Source: Clostridiales bacterium
GTDB lineage: Bacteria > Bacillota > Clostridia > Oscillospirales > CAG-382
NCBI GenBank assembly: GCA_003343885.1
Contig: QAKH01000095.1
Span: 1-6,375, forward strand
Direction: 5' to 3'
Length of the DNA: 6,375 nucleotides
Of the stretch, positions 1-5,441 are shown piece by piece. Numbering within the stretch: position 1 is the first letter of the stretch; each line of letters begins with the position of its first letter. Under the pieces are notes generated by a model. The model made no database searches, was not told the origin of the DNA, and saw only the letters and a program-made list of their open reading frames with translations. The position numbers and the translations under genes are program-made.

Positions 1-41
1 ATTCAACAAAACCCCTATATTTGCATCGCTTTTGAGAAAAT

Positions 42-115
42 TCCTTAGTAGCTCAGTTGGTTAGAGCGGCGGACTGTTAATCCGTAGGTCGTAGGTTCAA
101 GTCCTACCTGAGGAG
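42..115 (+). tRNA. tRNA-Asn (anticodon GTT)
   Basis: A complete cloverleaf can be drawn. The acceptor stem pairs 42-48 with 108-114, with one G-U pair, and G115 is the discriminator base. The D stem is GCTC/GAGC (51-54/64-67). The anticodon stem is 69-73/81-85, ending in a G-U pair, and its loop CTGTTAA carries anticodon GTT at 76-78. The T stem is 91-95/103-107 with loop TTCAAGT. CCA is not encoded. The 3' part, from the T stem onward, lies inside the 70-bp att repeat, so the gene as it stands is a hybrid: its 5' part is chromosomal and its 3' part was supplied by, or is shared with, the integrated element. The element rebuilt the gene and left it apparently functional. Confidence 0.97.
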
Positions 116-160
116 CTAAGAAGCTGAAAGCCAGTAGAAATACTGGCTTTTTTCATGCTC
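91..160 (+). repeat. attL: 70-bp direct repeat overlapping the 3' end of tRNA-Asn
   Basis: Bases 91-160 are identical to 6124-6193. The match starts at the first base of the T stem, covers the rest of the tRNA and the whole tRNA terminator, and stops at CATGCTC. The bases just outside differ (C90 against A6123, A161 against G6194). A tRNA-tail duplication next to an integrase gene is the standard mark of site-specific integration by a tyrosine recombinase. The exact crossover inside the repeat cannot be placed. Confidence 0.95.
127..153 (+). terminator. Rho-independent terminator of tRNA-Asn
   Basis: AAAGCCAGTA and TACTGGCTTT form a perfect 10-bp stem closed by a GAAA tetraloop and followed by three more T residues. 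It lies 11 nt after the tRNA and inside the att repeat, so excision or integration leaves a terminator behind the tRNA every time. Confidence 0.9.
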
Positions 161-166
161 AGAATT

Positions 167-189
167 TTGATATTTACATTGAATATCAA
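167..189. repeat. Inverted repeat just inside attL
   Basis: TTGATATT (167-174) and AATATCAA (182-189) form a perfect 8-bp inverted repeat around a 7-nt spacer, starting 7 bp inside the end of the att repeat. A weaker inverted repeat (TTTCG/CGAAA, 6199-6217) sits at the matching distance after attR. This position suits a binding site for the integrase or a directionality factor, but no known motif is recognised. Confidence 0.4.
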
Positions 190-269
190 CACTTTAGCCA
201 CAAGACACCATTCCATACCAGTACATTTCAACAAAAAAAACAGGGTGAATTACAATGGAAATATCAACA

Positions 270-315
270 AAAGTGGTCACAAAAGTGGTCACCTCTCTTT
301 CAAAAAGTGGTCACC
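270..315 (+). promoter_or_regulatory. Three AAAGTGGTCAC(C) direct repeats upstream of the integrase
   Basis: The 12-mer AAAGTGGTCACM occurs at 270-281, 282-293 and 304-315. The first two copies are exactly adjacent and the third lies ten bases further on. The array ends about 50 bp before the integrase start. Repeats between the att core and int are commonly arm-type integrase binding sites or operators for int. The same pair, with the same 12-bp phase and the same following CTCTC, appears at 6348-6375 outside attR. No helix-turn-helix repressor or excisionase gene is visible in the element, so the integrase itself is the most likely ligand (inference). Confidence 0.6.
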
Positions 316-366
316 TTTTTTAAAAGAATAAGTTATTGTTTTAAAGGCTATTAAAGCCAATAAATT

Positions 367-1581
367 ATGATAACAAGAGTAAATATTTCATTTTTCAGGT
401 ATCACTCAAGGGAAACTGAAACAGGAGAAGCACCTCTTTATTGCAGGCTATGGCATGAGAGCAAGAGAAAAATTTTCTCCATTGGGTTCAAGGTTACTAG
501 AAACAAGTGGAACCAGAACAAGCAAATAGCAACAGGAAAGTCTGAAATGACACAAAGGATTAACACCCAGATGGAGGTTATAAAGAAGAAACTTGTTGAG
601 ATTGAAACAAAATTAATCATGGAAGGGTCTGAAGATATTCTGGAAGATATGTATGCCTTGTACATTGGGAAAACAACTGTCAGCAGGTCATTCATAACCT
701 TGTTTGAAGAGAGGTACATGACTGCAAAGAGAATGGAGGGGATAAAGTTCAAGAAAAGCACCCTGGATAAATTCAAAGATGTGCTGGAACTGGTGAGGGC
801 ATACATTAAAAAATCCTATCATGCATCAGATATTCCCATGAACAAGGTTAATTTCAAGTTCATATCTGGATTGGAAGACTACCTTCTCACTGTGAGGAGG
901 CAGAAACCTGTCACTATCAACAAGAACATGCAGAGGGTAAAGCAAGTCACCACCTATGCAATGAAATGCAATTACATCAAGGTAGATCCTTTCATTGATC
1001 ATGCCCCATTGAAGGTGGAGAAAGAACTGGTATTCTTAACCACAGAAGAACTTCACAAGCTAGAAAGCTATCAATTTGCACAGGAAAGATTAGCCAAGGT
1101 GAGAGATTTATATTTATTCAGTGTATATACAGGTTTGGCTTATCATGAAGCATTTGCCTTGCAGAAAAAGCATATTATCATGGCATTTGATAAAAAATTC
1201 TGGATTGAGATGAAGAGGGAGAAGACTGGAAAGGGTATCAGTGTCCCCCTCTTACCACAGGCAATGAAGATCATGGAAAAATATGATAATGGTGGGGATA
1301 AAGAGGCTCATGTGTTGCCAGCCATCAGCAACCAGAAAATGAATTCATACCTGAAAGAGATTACTGAAATTGTGGGTATTAACAAGAAATTAACCCACCA
1401 CACAGCAAGAAAGACCTTTGCTACCACCATCTTATTGTATAATGATGTTCCTATTGAGATTGTCAGCAAGTTACTAGGCCATTCATCAATAGCTGTCACC
1501 CAGAAACATTATGCCAAGGTGGTCAACAAAAAAGTTAGTGCCTGCATGGAAAAGCTAGAGAAACAACTGAATCATTGTTAG
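367..1581 (+). CDS. Tyrosine recombinase / integrase, Bacteroidota type
   Basis: This 404-residue site-specific recombinase should catalyse integration and excision at the tRNA-Asn 3' end. The N-terminal 100 or so residues fit the arm-binding domain common in Bacteroidota integrases (RYHSRETETG, WNQNKQ). Residues about 105-205 form the SAM-like core-binding domain, and residues 220-400 the catalytic domain. Visible active-site residues are R284 and K286 (KREKT), H345 and R348 (HHTARKTF), H372 (LLGHSS) and the nucleophile Y382 (HYAKV). The usual first arginine is replaced by A258 in TGLAY. This substitution is common in this family, IntDOT of CTnDOT being a known relative without it, so the enzyme is probably active. 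The ATG at 367 gives the usual family length. There is no Shine-Dalgarno. The gene lies 206 bp from attL and reads into the element. It contains no CpG, so all arginines use AGA or AGG. Confidence 0.95.
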   Translation: MITRVNISFFRYHSRETETGEAPLYCRLWHESKRKIFSIGFKVTRNKWNQNKQIATGKSEMTQRINTQMEVIKKKLVEIETKLIMEGSEDILEDMYALYIGKTTVSRSFITLFEERYMTAKRMEGIKFKKSTLDKFKDVLELVRAYIKKSYHASDIPMNKVNFKFISGLEDYLLTVRRQKPVTINKNMQRVKQVTTYAMKCNYIKVDPFIDHAPLKVEKELVFLTTEELHKLESYQFAQERLAKVRDLYLFSVYTGLAYHEAFALQKKHIIMAFDKKFWIEMKREKTGKGISVPLLPQAMKIMEKYDNGGDKEAHVLPAISNQKMNSYLKEITEIVGINKKLTHHTARKTFATTILLYNDVPIEIVSKLLGHSSIAVTQKHYAKVVNKKVSACMEKLEKQLNHC

Positions 1582-1602
1582 GGGAGAGACAACATCTCCC
1601 CT
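1580..1602 (+). terminator. Hairpin at the integrase stop codon
   Basis: AGGGGAGA and TCTCCCCT pair over 8 bp around a 7-nt loop, and the stem begins within the TAG stop codon. The following sequence is T-poor, so this is a weak intrinsic terminator or an mRNA 3'-end stabiliser. A similar G-rich/C-rich hairpin followed by CTTCCA occurs after the last operon gene (5108-5134). Both are followed by the 14-mer AATAAAAAACAAAC. Confidence 0.5.
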
Positions 1603-1669
1603 TCCACATTCAAATAAAAAACAAACCTCCTTTTCCATGTTTTGGTTGCAAATTTAAATATAGCAAATA

Positions 1670-2203
1670 ATGAAATCACTAGAAAAATTATTAAATGTGG
1701 CAGAAGTTGAACTGTCTTACAAAAGCCACATAAAGCCAGCAGACAGGCTAAAAATTTCAGATGAGAAAGATGTGTATTCACTAGCCAGAAGTCTCCTAGA
1801 AGACAGGATAGAACACCTTGAAGAAATGTATATGGTGTTACTAGATCAAGCACTAAAGGTATTGGGTGTGGCTCTAGTAAGTAAAGGTGGGGTTTGTAAC
1901 ACTGTGGTTGATCTCAGGATCATATTTCAAACTGCAATCCTTGCTAATGCAAGCAGGATAATTCTAGTTCATAATCATCCCTCTGGTAATCTTAAACCAA
2001 GCCTGCAGGATGACAAGATCACCAAAAGAGTTTATCAAGTTGCATCCATTCTAGGAATAGAATTAACTGATCACCTGATCATTTCAGAAGAAAGTTATTA
2101 TAGCTATGCAATTGAAGGCAGGATAGATGTTATGAATCCTAGCAGGGATGATTATTCTTCACCATTTTTGAATCTGGATGAGGTTGTCTTGCCAATTCAT
2201 TAA
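1670..2203 (+). CDS. RadC-family JAB/MPN domain protein, short form
   Basis: This 177-residue protein carries the JAMM metal-binding motif: H101-N-H103-P-S-G-N, then S111 and D114 (H-x-H-x7-S-x2-D). A glutamate at 51 or 52 (EEMYMVLLD) takes the position of the usual catalytic glutamate, so all the predicted zinc ligands of the fold are present. It lacks the N-terminal helix-hairpin-helix part of full-length RadC (about 220 residues) and resembles the short versions often found on mobile elements of Bacteroidota. The biochemical role of RadC proteins is unsettled, and the old link to DNA repair is weak. A role in element transfer or in countering host defence is inference from context. It starts 88 bp after the integrase, in the same direction, behind a leaky-looking hairpin, so it may be partly cotranscribed with it. 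No other in-frame ATG upstream gives a better fit. Confidence 0.85.
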   Translation: MKSLEKLLNVAEVELSYKSHIKPADRLKISDEKDVYSLARSLLEDRIEHLEEMYMVLLDQALKVLGVALVSKGGVCNTVVDLRIIFQTAILANASRIILVHNHPSGNLKPSLQDDKITKRVYQVASILGIELTDHLIISEESYYSYAIEGRIDVMNPSRDDYSSPFLNLDEVVLPIH

Positions 2204-2306
2204 AGAGTGTTAAAATATGGCAAATAAGGCCTCAAATCCTTGATTTAAGCCACTTTCTTCTTCCTTTCATAGGATTCTCTTCACCACTCCTAAAAATGGC
2301 AATATA

Positions 2307-2322
2307 AAGGCTAATTAGCCTT
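2307..2322 (+). terminator. Perfect 16-bp palindrome, possible radC-like gene terminator
   Basis: AAGGCTAATTAGCCTT is its own reverse complement and is followed by GTTTTAAT. As RNA it gives a 6-bp stem with an AATT loop and a short U-run, about 100 bp after the RadC-family stop codon. A weak terminator or a dimeric protein site would both fit. Confidence 0.4.
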
Positions 2323-2356
2323 GTTTTAATCATGCAATTTTGGAAGAAGTGTAGGA

Positions 2357-2553
2357 ATTGTCCCAGATGTTTTTGAATGATTATTATATATAAAAATGAA
2401 AACAAGTGGGACAATGTTGCACATAGATGTATATAATACACTAAACTAAGTGCAACAATCATTCAAATCTTCTCCACCCTATGATGGTACAGTTCTAATT
2501 TTTACCTTTATATAGAATTAGACCTGTACACCATCTTAAGAAAAAGAGAAGAT
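2357..2553 (+). ncRNA. Structured non-coding region 1, with pseudoknot-type pairing
   Basis: No credible gene lies in 2204-2926. This part has perfect long complementarities: ATTGTCCCA (2357-2365) with TGGGACAAT (2407-2415); TTTGAATGATT (2372-2382) with AATCATTCAAA (2457-2467); TGTTGCAC (2415-2422) with GTGCAACA (2450-2457); and ATCTTCTC (2467-2474) with GAGAAGAT (2546-2553). The last pair encloses a 17-bp hairpin (2483-2535) that has one mismatch and a 2-nt bulge. The first two pairs interleave, which makes an H-type pseudoknot or two competing folds. TATTTTAC follows the last stem, as after a terminator. Strand is not certain, because no G-U pair decides it; plus is assumed from the neighbouring RNA. 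A DNA role, such as a transfer or replication origin, is the main alternative. Confidence 0.5.
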
Positions 2554-2555
2554 AT

Positions 2556-2588
2556 TTTACTCTTTAATGTGAATTAAATTTATTTTTG
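2556..2588 (+). promoter_or_regulatory. Bacteroidota-type promoter for structured RNA 2
   Basis: TATTTTTG at 2581-2588 matches the TAnnTTTG -7 element perfectly. A TTTA (2556-2559) lies 21 nt upstream, a three-of-four match to the -33 TTTG. The start expected about 5 nt downstream, near 2593, coincides with the first base of the outer stem of the RNA below. That coincidence is the main support. Confidence 0.5.
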
Positions 2589-2592
2589 TCAT

Positions 2593-2820
2593 AGAGCAGC
2601 CCACTAAAGCACTTGCTTATAATGCTGAATATTCCTATTTTTGTAAAGTTGGAGTGAGGAATCACTCTAGCAGACATAGTAGAACAAGAGGCATTAGTTT
2701 ATCCTTCATTTGGAGATCTGGTAAATTTTTGAATTGATATAAGGGTAAAAGCAAGTGCTTGTCTTCTCATGTATATTATTATCAAGATAATATATGAGTT
2801 AGGCATGGGCTGTTTTTATT
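2593..2820 (+). ncRNA. Structured RNA 2: multibranched, about 225 nt, own promoter and U-tract
   Basis: The outer stem pairs AGAGCAGCCCA (2593-2603) with TGGGCTGTTTT (2806-2816), and the sequence runs on as TTTTTATTT. Next comes a perfect 12-bp stem, AAGCACTTGCTT (2607-2618) with AAGCAAGTGCTT (2749-2760). Inside it are TAATGC/GCATTA (2620-2625/2691-2696), which encloses a 9-bp hairpin with a GGAA (GNRA) tetraloop (2649-2670), and a bulged hairpin at 2698-2725. A further 11-bp hairpin with a 2-nt bulge (CTCAT...ATGAG, 2766-2798) lies between the 12-bp stem and the outer stem. G-U pairs at 2594, 2596, 2649 and 2651 work only in plus-strand RNA. I do not recognise the fold as 6S, tmRNA, RNase P or a known riboswitch. 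The start of the membrane-protein operon lies 107 bp downstream, so this may be an independent RNA or a leader of that operon. Confidence 0.65.
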
Positions 2821-2865
2821 TATATCAAGGTTATTACCAGAACCACCAAATGAAATAAATTACAG

Positions 2866-2898
2866 TTTCCATGCCTTCTTTTTGTGTAATTACCTTTA
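2866..2898 (+). promoter_or_regulatory. Candidate promoter of the membrane-protein operon
   Basis: TTTC (2866-2869) and TACCTTTA (2891-2898), 21 nt apart, match the Bacteroidota -33/-7 pattern TTTG...TAnnTTTG at all but one base each. This would start transcription near 2904 and give a leader of about 23 nt. In sequence this AT-rich such a match can occur by chance. Confidence 0.3.
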
Positions 2899-2926
2899 GG
2901 AGCTGAAGGAACAAACATTCACTAAT

Positions 2927-3340
2927 ATGCTAATTATCATCTTTATTGTTGTTGTGATTATCAGCTATATTCTGTACAAAATTTTTAATAATAGGAAATC
3001 AATCTTGCAAAAGCAAGTAGAAGGTTATGGGGGTATGCTGAATAAGTATGAATTTTTAATCCATCATCTAACTTCCTACCCCAATGCTATTATTCAAAAA
3101 GTACAAAAAGACAAGATTCAAATTTATATTGATTTGAGTATTATTAGCTCTACAATGAATTTTTACATCAAAGAAGGCTTCCAGTGTGTAAACATACAAT
3201 GGATTGGGATTTCAAAAAAACTAGGTAAGCATAAAAAAAGTTGGAAATTTCCAGATACTTATTCACAAGAAAAAATGGTTCAAAGAATCAATGAAGACTT
3301 GAATAATCAAATGGATAAAATCTTAGGCAACAAATACTAA
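2927..3340 (+). CDS. Small membrane-anchored protein, paralogue of the next gene
   Basis: This 137-residue protein has no recognised family. Residues 2-19 are a strongly hydrophobic helix (IIIFIVVVIISYIL) with positive residues after it (K18, R23, K24), so it is probably a single-pass N-terminal anchor with the body in the cytoplasm. The soluble part shares an ordered set of motifs with the next protein: GGM..KYE.LI (35-45), LG..KK.W.FPD.Y.QEKM (99-117) and a C-terminal amphipathic helix with N-rich spacing. The two are clearly tandem paralogues. This one is the short version, ending right after the shared domain. It is the first gene of a three-gene operon, 26 bp from the next start. There is no Shine-Dalgarno at a useful distance, and no CpG. 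Function is unknown. Confidence 0.8.
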   Translation: MLIIIFIVVVIISYILYKIFNNRKSILQKQVEGYGGMLNKYEFLIHHLTSYPNAIIQKVQKDKIQIYIDLSIISSTMNFYIKEGFQCVNIQWIGISKKLGKHKKSWKFPDTYSQEKMVQRINEDLNNQMDKILGNKY

Positions 3341-3366
3341 AAACATAATAACTAATTTAATTAAAT

Positions 3367-4371
3367 ATGTGGTGGATAATTGTAATTTCTATAGTGATAT
3401 TTATTTTCTATCGCTTTACTAAAGATCATAGAGAACATGTAGAAACCCATATCACTCAGTTTGGAGGCATGAAAGGCAAGTATGAGTTACTTATTACAGC
3501 CTTAGAAATTAATGGTTTCAAGATACAAAGGATGACAAAAGAAATTGTAGAACTATCTAGTTTTAGCTCTCATTGTACATTAGCTTATGTTGGTACTAAT
3601 TTGGAAGTATGTTTAAGTGAGAATGTGCCAATATTAGGGCATACAAAGAAAAAATGGATATTTCCAGATGGATATCCCCAAGAAAAAATGATTGAAGAAA
3701 TGAGGAATCATGCAATTTGGCAATTAAATGAAATATCAAAATACTATGACACAATACAAAATCAAGGAGATACTCCTTTGCCTACTCAAGATGAAAAGAA
3801 TCAAGAGAACATCAATCAAGGTCATACAGAGGATGTAGATGAAGAGAAGGATATTTTAGCAAATATTCCAACAGAAGACAAAATACAAAACAAGGTTATT
3901 ATCATTCCATTTGATGATTCAGACCCTCAAAACATTATTAATTTTGGTGAATCATCTCAACCTGATTTCATAAGAATCAGAGTTGAATCTAAAGAATTAG
4001 TATCAAATGAAGGATCTTTGTTAACTTTCCAAACAAGGAGACATAGATTCACTATTGCTAAAGAAGTCCTAGAAAAATATAAATTAGGTATTGGATCAGA
4101 CTTCTGTAAGTATTTCCCAGAATGTAGAATTTCAGTAAGAGAACAAGTAGGTGAACCATTCTGGAAATTGGAAGATAGAGTACAATCTCCTAAGATGACA
4201 CCTGCAAATGAAGAAAAAGGTACACCAGCAATGGTTCATCTTCATGAAGGATTACCTATTTATAGACAGACATTCTTCAATGTAAATGCTGGATCTCCTA
4301 ACTATGATGATGTATTTGTACAAACCACAGAAATGATTACTGAAGAAGAATTCAATGCAATATACAAATAA
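3367..4371 (+). CDS. Membrane-anchored two-domain protein with acidic linker, unknown function
   Basis: This 334-residue protein starts with a hydrophobic anchor (residues 2-15, WWIIVISIVIFIFY), followed by the domain shared with the preceding gene: GGMKGKYELLI at 33-43 and LG..KKKW.FPDGYPQEKM at 90-108. Residues about 128-172 are a linker rich in Q, N, D and E (GHTEDVDEEKD). A second domain (about 175-334), absent from the shorter paralogue, is rich in predicted beta strands (KVIIIPFDD, DFIRIRVES, LLTFQTRRHRFTIAKEVL) and ends in VFVQTTEMITEEEFNAIYK. I do not recognise it. The order anchor-domain-linker-effector would suit a membrane-tethered sensor with a cytoplasmic output (inference). The codon for R16 (CGC, 3412-3414) holds the only CpG of the whole element. 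The gene sits 23 bp before the next start. Confidence 0.8.
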   Translation: MWWIIVISIVIFIFYRFTKDHREHVETHITQFGGMKGKYELLITALEINGFKIQRMTKEIVELSSFSSHCTLAYVGTNLEVCLSENVPILGHTKKKWIFPDGYPQEKMIEEMRNHAIWQLNEISKYYDTIQNQGDTPLPTQDEKNQENINQGHTEDVDEEKDILANIPTEDKIQNKVIIIPFDDSDPQNIINFGESSQPDFIRIRVESKELVSNEGSLLTFQTRRHRFTIAKEVLEKYKLGIGSDFCKYFPECRISVREQVGEPFWKLEDRVQSPKMTPANEEKGTPAMVHLHEGLPIYRQTFFNVNAGSPNYDDVFVQTTEMITEEEFNAIYK

Positions 4372-4394
4372 AAACTTCAAAATCAGTATAGACC

Positions 4395-5099
4395 ATGAAC
4401 CAACAAGGAACAGCATTTTTAATGTTATTACTGCCTATCATTAAGATTGGAATAACTATATGGGCAGTTTATAGAGCAAAAGAATTAAACAGAAGTAGAT
4501 GGGGGTGGGGTATATTTACTTTCTTCTTAACACTACCTGCATTTATCATTTTATTGTGCTTGGGTAAGAAGAAAGACAATTCTAGTAAGAAAATAGATTC
4601 CTCTCCTATCAGCAAGAAAATTGCAAATAAAATTCCATTCATCAGTTTGGAAGTGTTCAAACAACATTTGATCAACAAAAATTGGGTATTATTAAGAAAT
4701 TCAGAAGGTCATAGACAAGTGTATATCTTTCAAAAAGACCAAACATTGCTAATCTCACAAGCAGGAGAGGTTGATAAGGGAAGATGGGAAGAAGTTGGTG
4801 ACAATTCCATACTAATAGAGGTTGACAATAAAAGCACCTTGTACAAACCAACTCATAAAACAGAACATTTGTTGATCTTAAAGGTAGATGGAAAAGAGGA
4901 ATATCTTCATTTTGTGGATGAAAAACTATATGAAGAGGGGTGTAAGACTACTGACAAAATCAATGAATTAATATCTTCTACAAACAATTCCAATGAAATA
5001 AAAGAAGATGATATTACTGGACTTATAGGAACAATTATATTCTCTATAGTTGCTATGACCATAGGTATCCTGATAGCAGTAGGACTTTCTTCAAGGTAA
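4395..5099 (+). CDS. Three-helix membrane protein with internal beta-rich soluble domain
   Basis: This 234-residue protein has predicted membrane helices at about 7-26, 38-57 and 209-231. The two N-terminal helices are joined by a basic turn (RAKELNRSR), and the second is followed by a lysine-rich stretch (KKKDNSSKK). Between helices 2 and 3 lies a soluble domain (about 82-182) with the pattern NWVLL...VYIF...LLISQAG.V..GRWEEVG.NSILIEV...LYKP...LLILKVDG..EYLHFV. Such repeating short strands with a central G-x-W-E motif suggest a beta barrel or sandwich. I have an impression of similar domains in Bacteroidota hypothetical proteins but can name no family. It is the last gene of the operon, 23 bp after its neighbour and followed by a hairpin. 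All three operon products are membrane-bound, so they may form one complex (inference). Confidence 0.78.
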   Translation: MNQQGTAFLMLLLPIIKIGITIWAVYRAKELNRSRWGWGIFTFFLTLPAFIILLCLGKKKDNSSKKIDSSPISKKIANKIPFISLEVFKQHLINKNWVLLRNSEGHRQVYIFQKDQTLLISQAGEVDKGRWEEVGDNSILIEVDNKSTLYKPTHKTEHLLILKVDGKEEYLHFVDEKLYEEGCKTTDKINELISSTNNSNEIKEDDITGLIGTIIFSIVAMTIGILIAVGLSSR

Positions 5100-5107
5100 C
5101 ATATGAG

Positions 5108-5134
5108 GAGGGAGTACAATATAAACACTCCCCC
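5108..5134 (+). terminator. Hairpin after the membrane-protein operon
   Basis: GGGAGT (5110-5115) pairs with ACTCCC (5127-5132), and G5108-C5134 adds a further pair beyond one mismatch. It starts 8 bp after the stop codon. There is no T-run, as with the hairpin after the integrase. The shared CTTCCA and the later 14-mer AATAAAAAACAAAC (5172-5185) suggest both 3' ends derive from one module. Confidence 0.45.
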
Positions 5135-5209
5135 TTCCATCCATAAGATACCTTTCATCCCCCCTATCAACAATAAAAAACAAACATCACATATTGGAAA
5201 CATGGTGTT

Positions 5210-5343
5210 AATAGGTATTTTTTGAATCAAGATTGTTGTATTCTCCTAGGAATCAGGAAGTCAAAAAATATTTAAGTTACTCCATATCCTTAAGTAGAGA
5301 GGAGGCATCAGCTTTGGCTGGTGTTTCCTTTCAAATACCTGTT
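5210..5343 (+). ncRNA. Structured non-coding region 3
   Basis: AATAGGTATTT (5210-5220) pairs with AAATACCTGTT (5333-5343) over 11 positions, including one G-U. The helix encloses a 16-bp hairpin with a TTTG loop (5297-5312/5317-5332) that abuts its 3' strand directly, allowing coaxial stacking. The rest holds weaker hairpins, such as ATTC/GAAT around CCTAGG and TTAAG/CTTAA. Five pairs are G-U in plus-strand RNA and would be A-C mismatches on the other strand, so transcription is most likely plus. No clear promoter precedes it; it could be the processed 3' end of the operon mRNA. Confidence 0.45.
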
Positions 5344-5441
5344 TATTCTCCATCCCTAAGAATCAAGAAAATTGAAGTGAATCACAACTGTCTTTACTTT
5401 TAATTGTTTTTGTTAATAAATATTAAATTATAAATAATATT

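Noticed and set aside
438..806. Minus-strand reading frame of 122 codons inside the integrase gene
   Set aside because: It lies wholly opposite a clear integrase coding frame and has no family features; the CpG-free, AT-rich composition readily leaves antisense frames open. The same applies to minus-strand frames at 1308-1499, 4469-4678 and 4907-5230.
1578..1853. Minus-strand frame of 91 codons overlapping the int-radC gap
   Set aside because: It overlaps the start of the RadC-family gene on the other strand and shows no protein motif or promoter.
2232..2462. Minus-strand frame of 76 codons in the non-coding stretch
   Set aside because: It runs through the inverted repeats of structured region 1, has a low-complexity hydrophobic translation, and I see no CAAAnnTA box (minus-strand TAnnTTTG) nearby.
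2898..2910. AGGAGCTGAAGGA as Shine-Dalgarno of the 137-residue gene
   Set aside because: It lies 17 or more bases before the ATG at 2927, too far to act as one, and Bacteroidota genes generally do not use such sites.
2204..2926. Retron msr-msd or CRISPR array
   Set aside because: No reverse transcriptase or cas gene is present, and the repeats are inverted pairs, not regularly spaced direct repeats.
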